Source of the DNA: Trueperaceae bacterium
Lineage (GTDB): Bacteria > Deinococcota > Deinococci > Deinococcales > Trueperaceae
Length of the DNA stretch: 5,742 bases
Assembly: GCA_007130355.1 (NCBI GenBank)
Contig: SLSQ01000179.1
Span: 1 to 5,742, forward strand
Reading direction: 5' to 3'
Shown here: positions 5,264 to 5,742 of the stretch, piece by piece
Numbering within the stretch: position 1 is the first letter of the stretch
Layout: the number at the start of each line of letters is the position of its first letter
Position numbers and translations under genes: made by a program
The notes under the pieces: model-generated
Seen by the model: the letters and a program-made list of their open reading frames with translations, nothing else
Databases searched by the model: none
What the model was told of the DNA's origin: nothing

Positions 5264-5742
5264 CCCTCGTCCCGGCCCGACGCGGCCGCACGGAGTCCTT
5301 CCCCCACCACGTTGACCGAGGCGACGGCGAGGGTGATGGCGAGGCCCGGGAACACCGCCAGCCACCACGCCTCCTGGAACCAGATCTGGGCCTCGTTCAG
5401 CATCCCGCCCCAGCTGGCCGTGGGCGGCGCCAGGCCGAAGCCGAGGAACGACAGGGCCGACTCGATCAGGATCGCGGTCGCGACCAGCAGCGTGCCGGCC
5501 ACCGCCAGCGGGGCGGCGGCGTTCGGCAGCAGGTGGCGCATCAGGATGCGGGCGGTCGAGGCGCCGGCGGCGCGGGCCGCTTCGGCGTACTCCCGTTCGC
5601 GCAGGGTCAGCACCTGACCGCGCGCCAGCCGCGCCACGCCGGTCCACGACACCAGCGCCAGGATCGCGATCAGGCGCGGCAGGTCCAGCTGCACGAAGGC
5701 GCTCGCGACCATCGCCAGCGCCAGCGGCGGGATCGCCAGGAG
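5254..5742 (-). CDS. ABC transporter permease, DppC/OppC type, 5' truncated
   Basis: The frame is open to the window edge at 5742 and yields 162 C-terminal residues; the start and N-terminal membrane segments lie outside. The cytoplasmic EAA loop is clear (YAEAARAAG, 52-60, continuing to RHLLPN at 69-74), the site that docks on the ATP-binding subunit. SFLGFGLAPPTASWGGML is the characteristic stretch of the dipeptide/oligopeptide/nickel permease C subunit. Hydrophobic segments lie at about 23-38, 77-101 and 126-150. The protein would form half of an inner-membrane channel importing peptides or similar solutes with a DppB-type partner, two ATPases and a binding protein, presumably encoded upstream on this strand beyond the window. 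Substrate cannot be told from this part. It ends with a short acidic tail and is the last gene of its transcript. Confidence 0.93.
   Translation of the reverse strand, partial: LLAIPPLALAMVASAFVQLDLPRLIAILALVSWTGVARLARGQVLTLREREYAEAARAAGASTARILMRHLLPNAAAPLAVAGTLLVATAILIESALSFLGFGLAPPTASWGGMLNEAQIWFQEAWWLAVFPGLAITLAVASVNVVGEGLRAAASGRDEGPD

Noticed and set aside
1..5742. CRISPR array, tRNA, rRNA, insertion sequence or transposase
   Set aside because: No regularly spaced repeats, no tRNA-like cloverleaf or rRNA-like stretch, and no transposase motifs were seen; nearly all of the window is accounted for by the five genes.

Overview
This is a very GC-rich bacterial window with almost every third codon position G or C. 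It holds five protein-coding genes, two of them cut by the window edges. The best lineage clue is SurE, whose C-terminal half (VIPGEDPMGRRHYWF, then EEGTDRW and a TPLRLNLTDD-type ending) closely resembles the Thermus/Deinococcus SurE sequences I remember. Together with the high GC and leaderless-looking promoters, this suggests a Deinococcota member, possibly Trueperaceae or a relative. This is an inference from memory, and an actinobacterium or another high-GC lineage is not excluded.

Layout. (1) Bases 1-2229, plus strand: the 3' end of a non-ribosomal peptide synthetase (NRPS) gene, comprising most of an adenylation domain, a peptidyl carrier domain and a type I thioesterase, so it is the termination module. 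(2) Bases 2226-2996, plus strand: an Sfp-type 4'-phosphopantetheinyl transferase overlapping the NRPS stop by four bases. (3) A 75-base convergent gap with a perfect 8-bp hairpin. (4) Bases 3072-4394, minus strand: a protein with about 12 membrane segments and an RHAHAH motif, of uncertain function. (5) A 100-base divergent promoter region. (6) Bases 4495-5241, plus strand: surE, a nucleotidase. (7) A 12-base convergent gap with a hairpin that contains the permease stop codon. (8) Bases 5254-5742, minus strand: the C-terminal part of a DppC/OppC-type ABC permease, whose 5' end lies beyond the window.

How the genes work together. The NRPS and transferase form one functional unit: the transferase adds phosphopantetheine to the carrier-domain serine, the adenylation domain loads an amino acid on it, and the thioesterase releases the finished peptide. 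The other three genes look like ordinary chromosomal genes with no evident link to the peptide pathway, so the 3' edge of the biosynthetic cluster probably lies in the 2997-3071 gap. I saw no tRNA, rRNA, CRISPR array, insertion sequence or transposase. The least explained items are the RHAHAH membrane protein, the substrate code of the adenylation domain, and the paired promoter elements between the membrane protein and surE.
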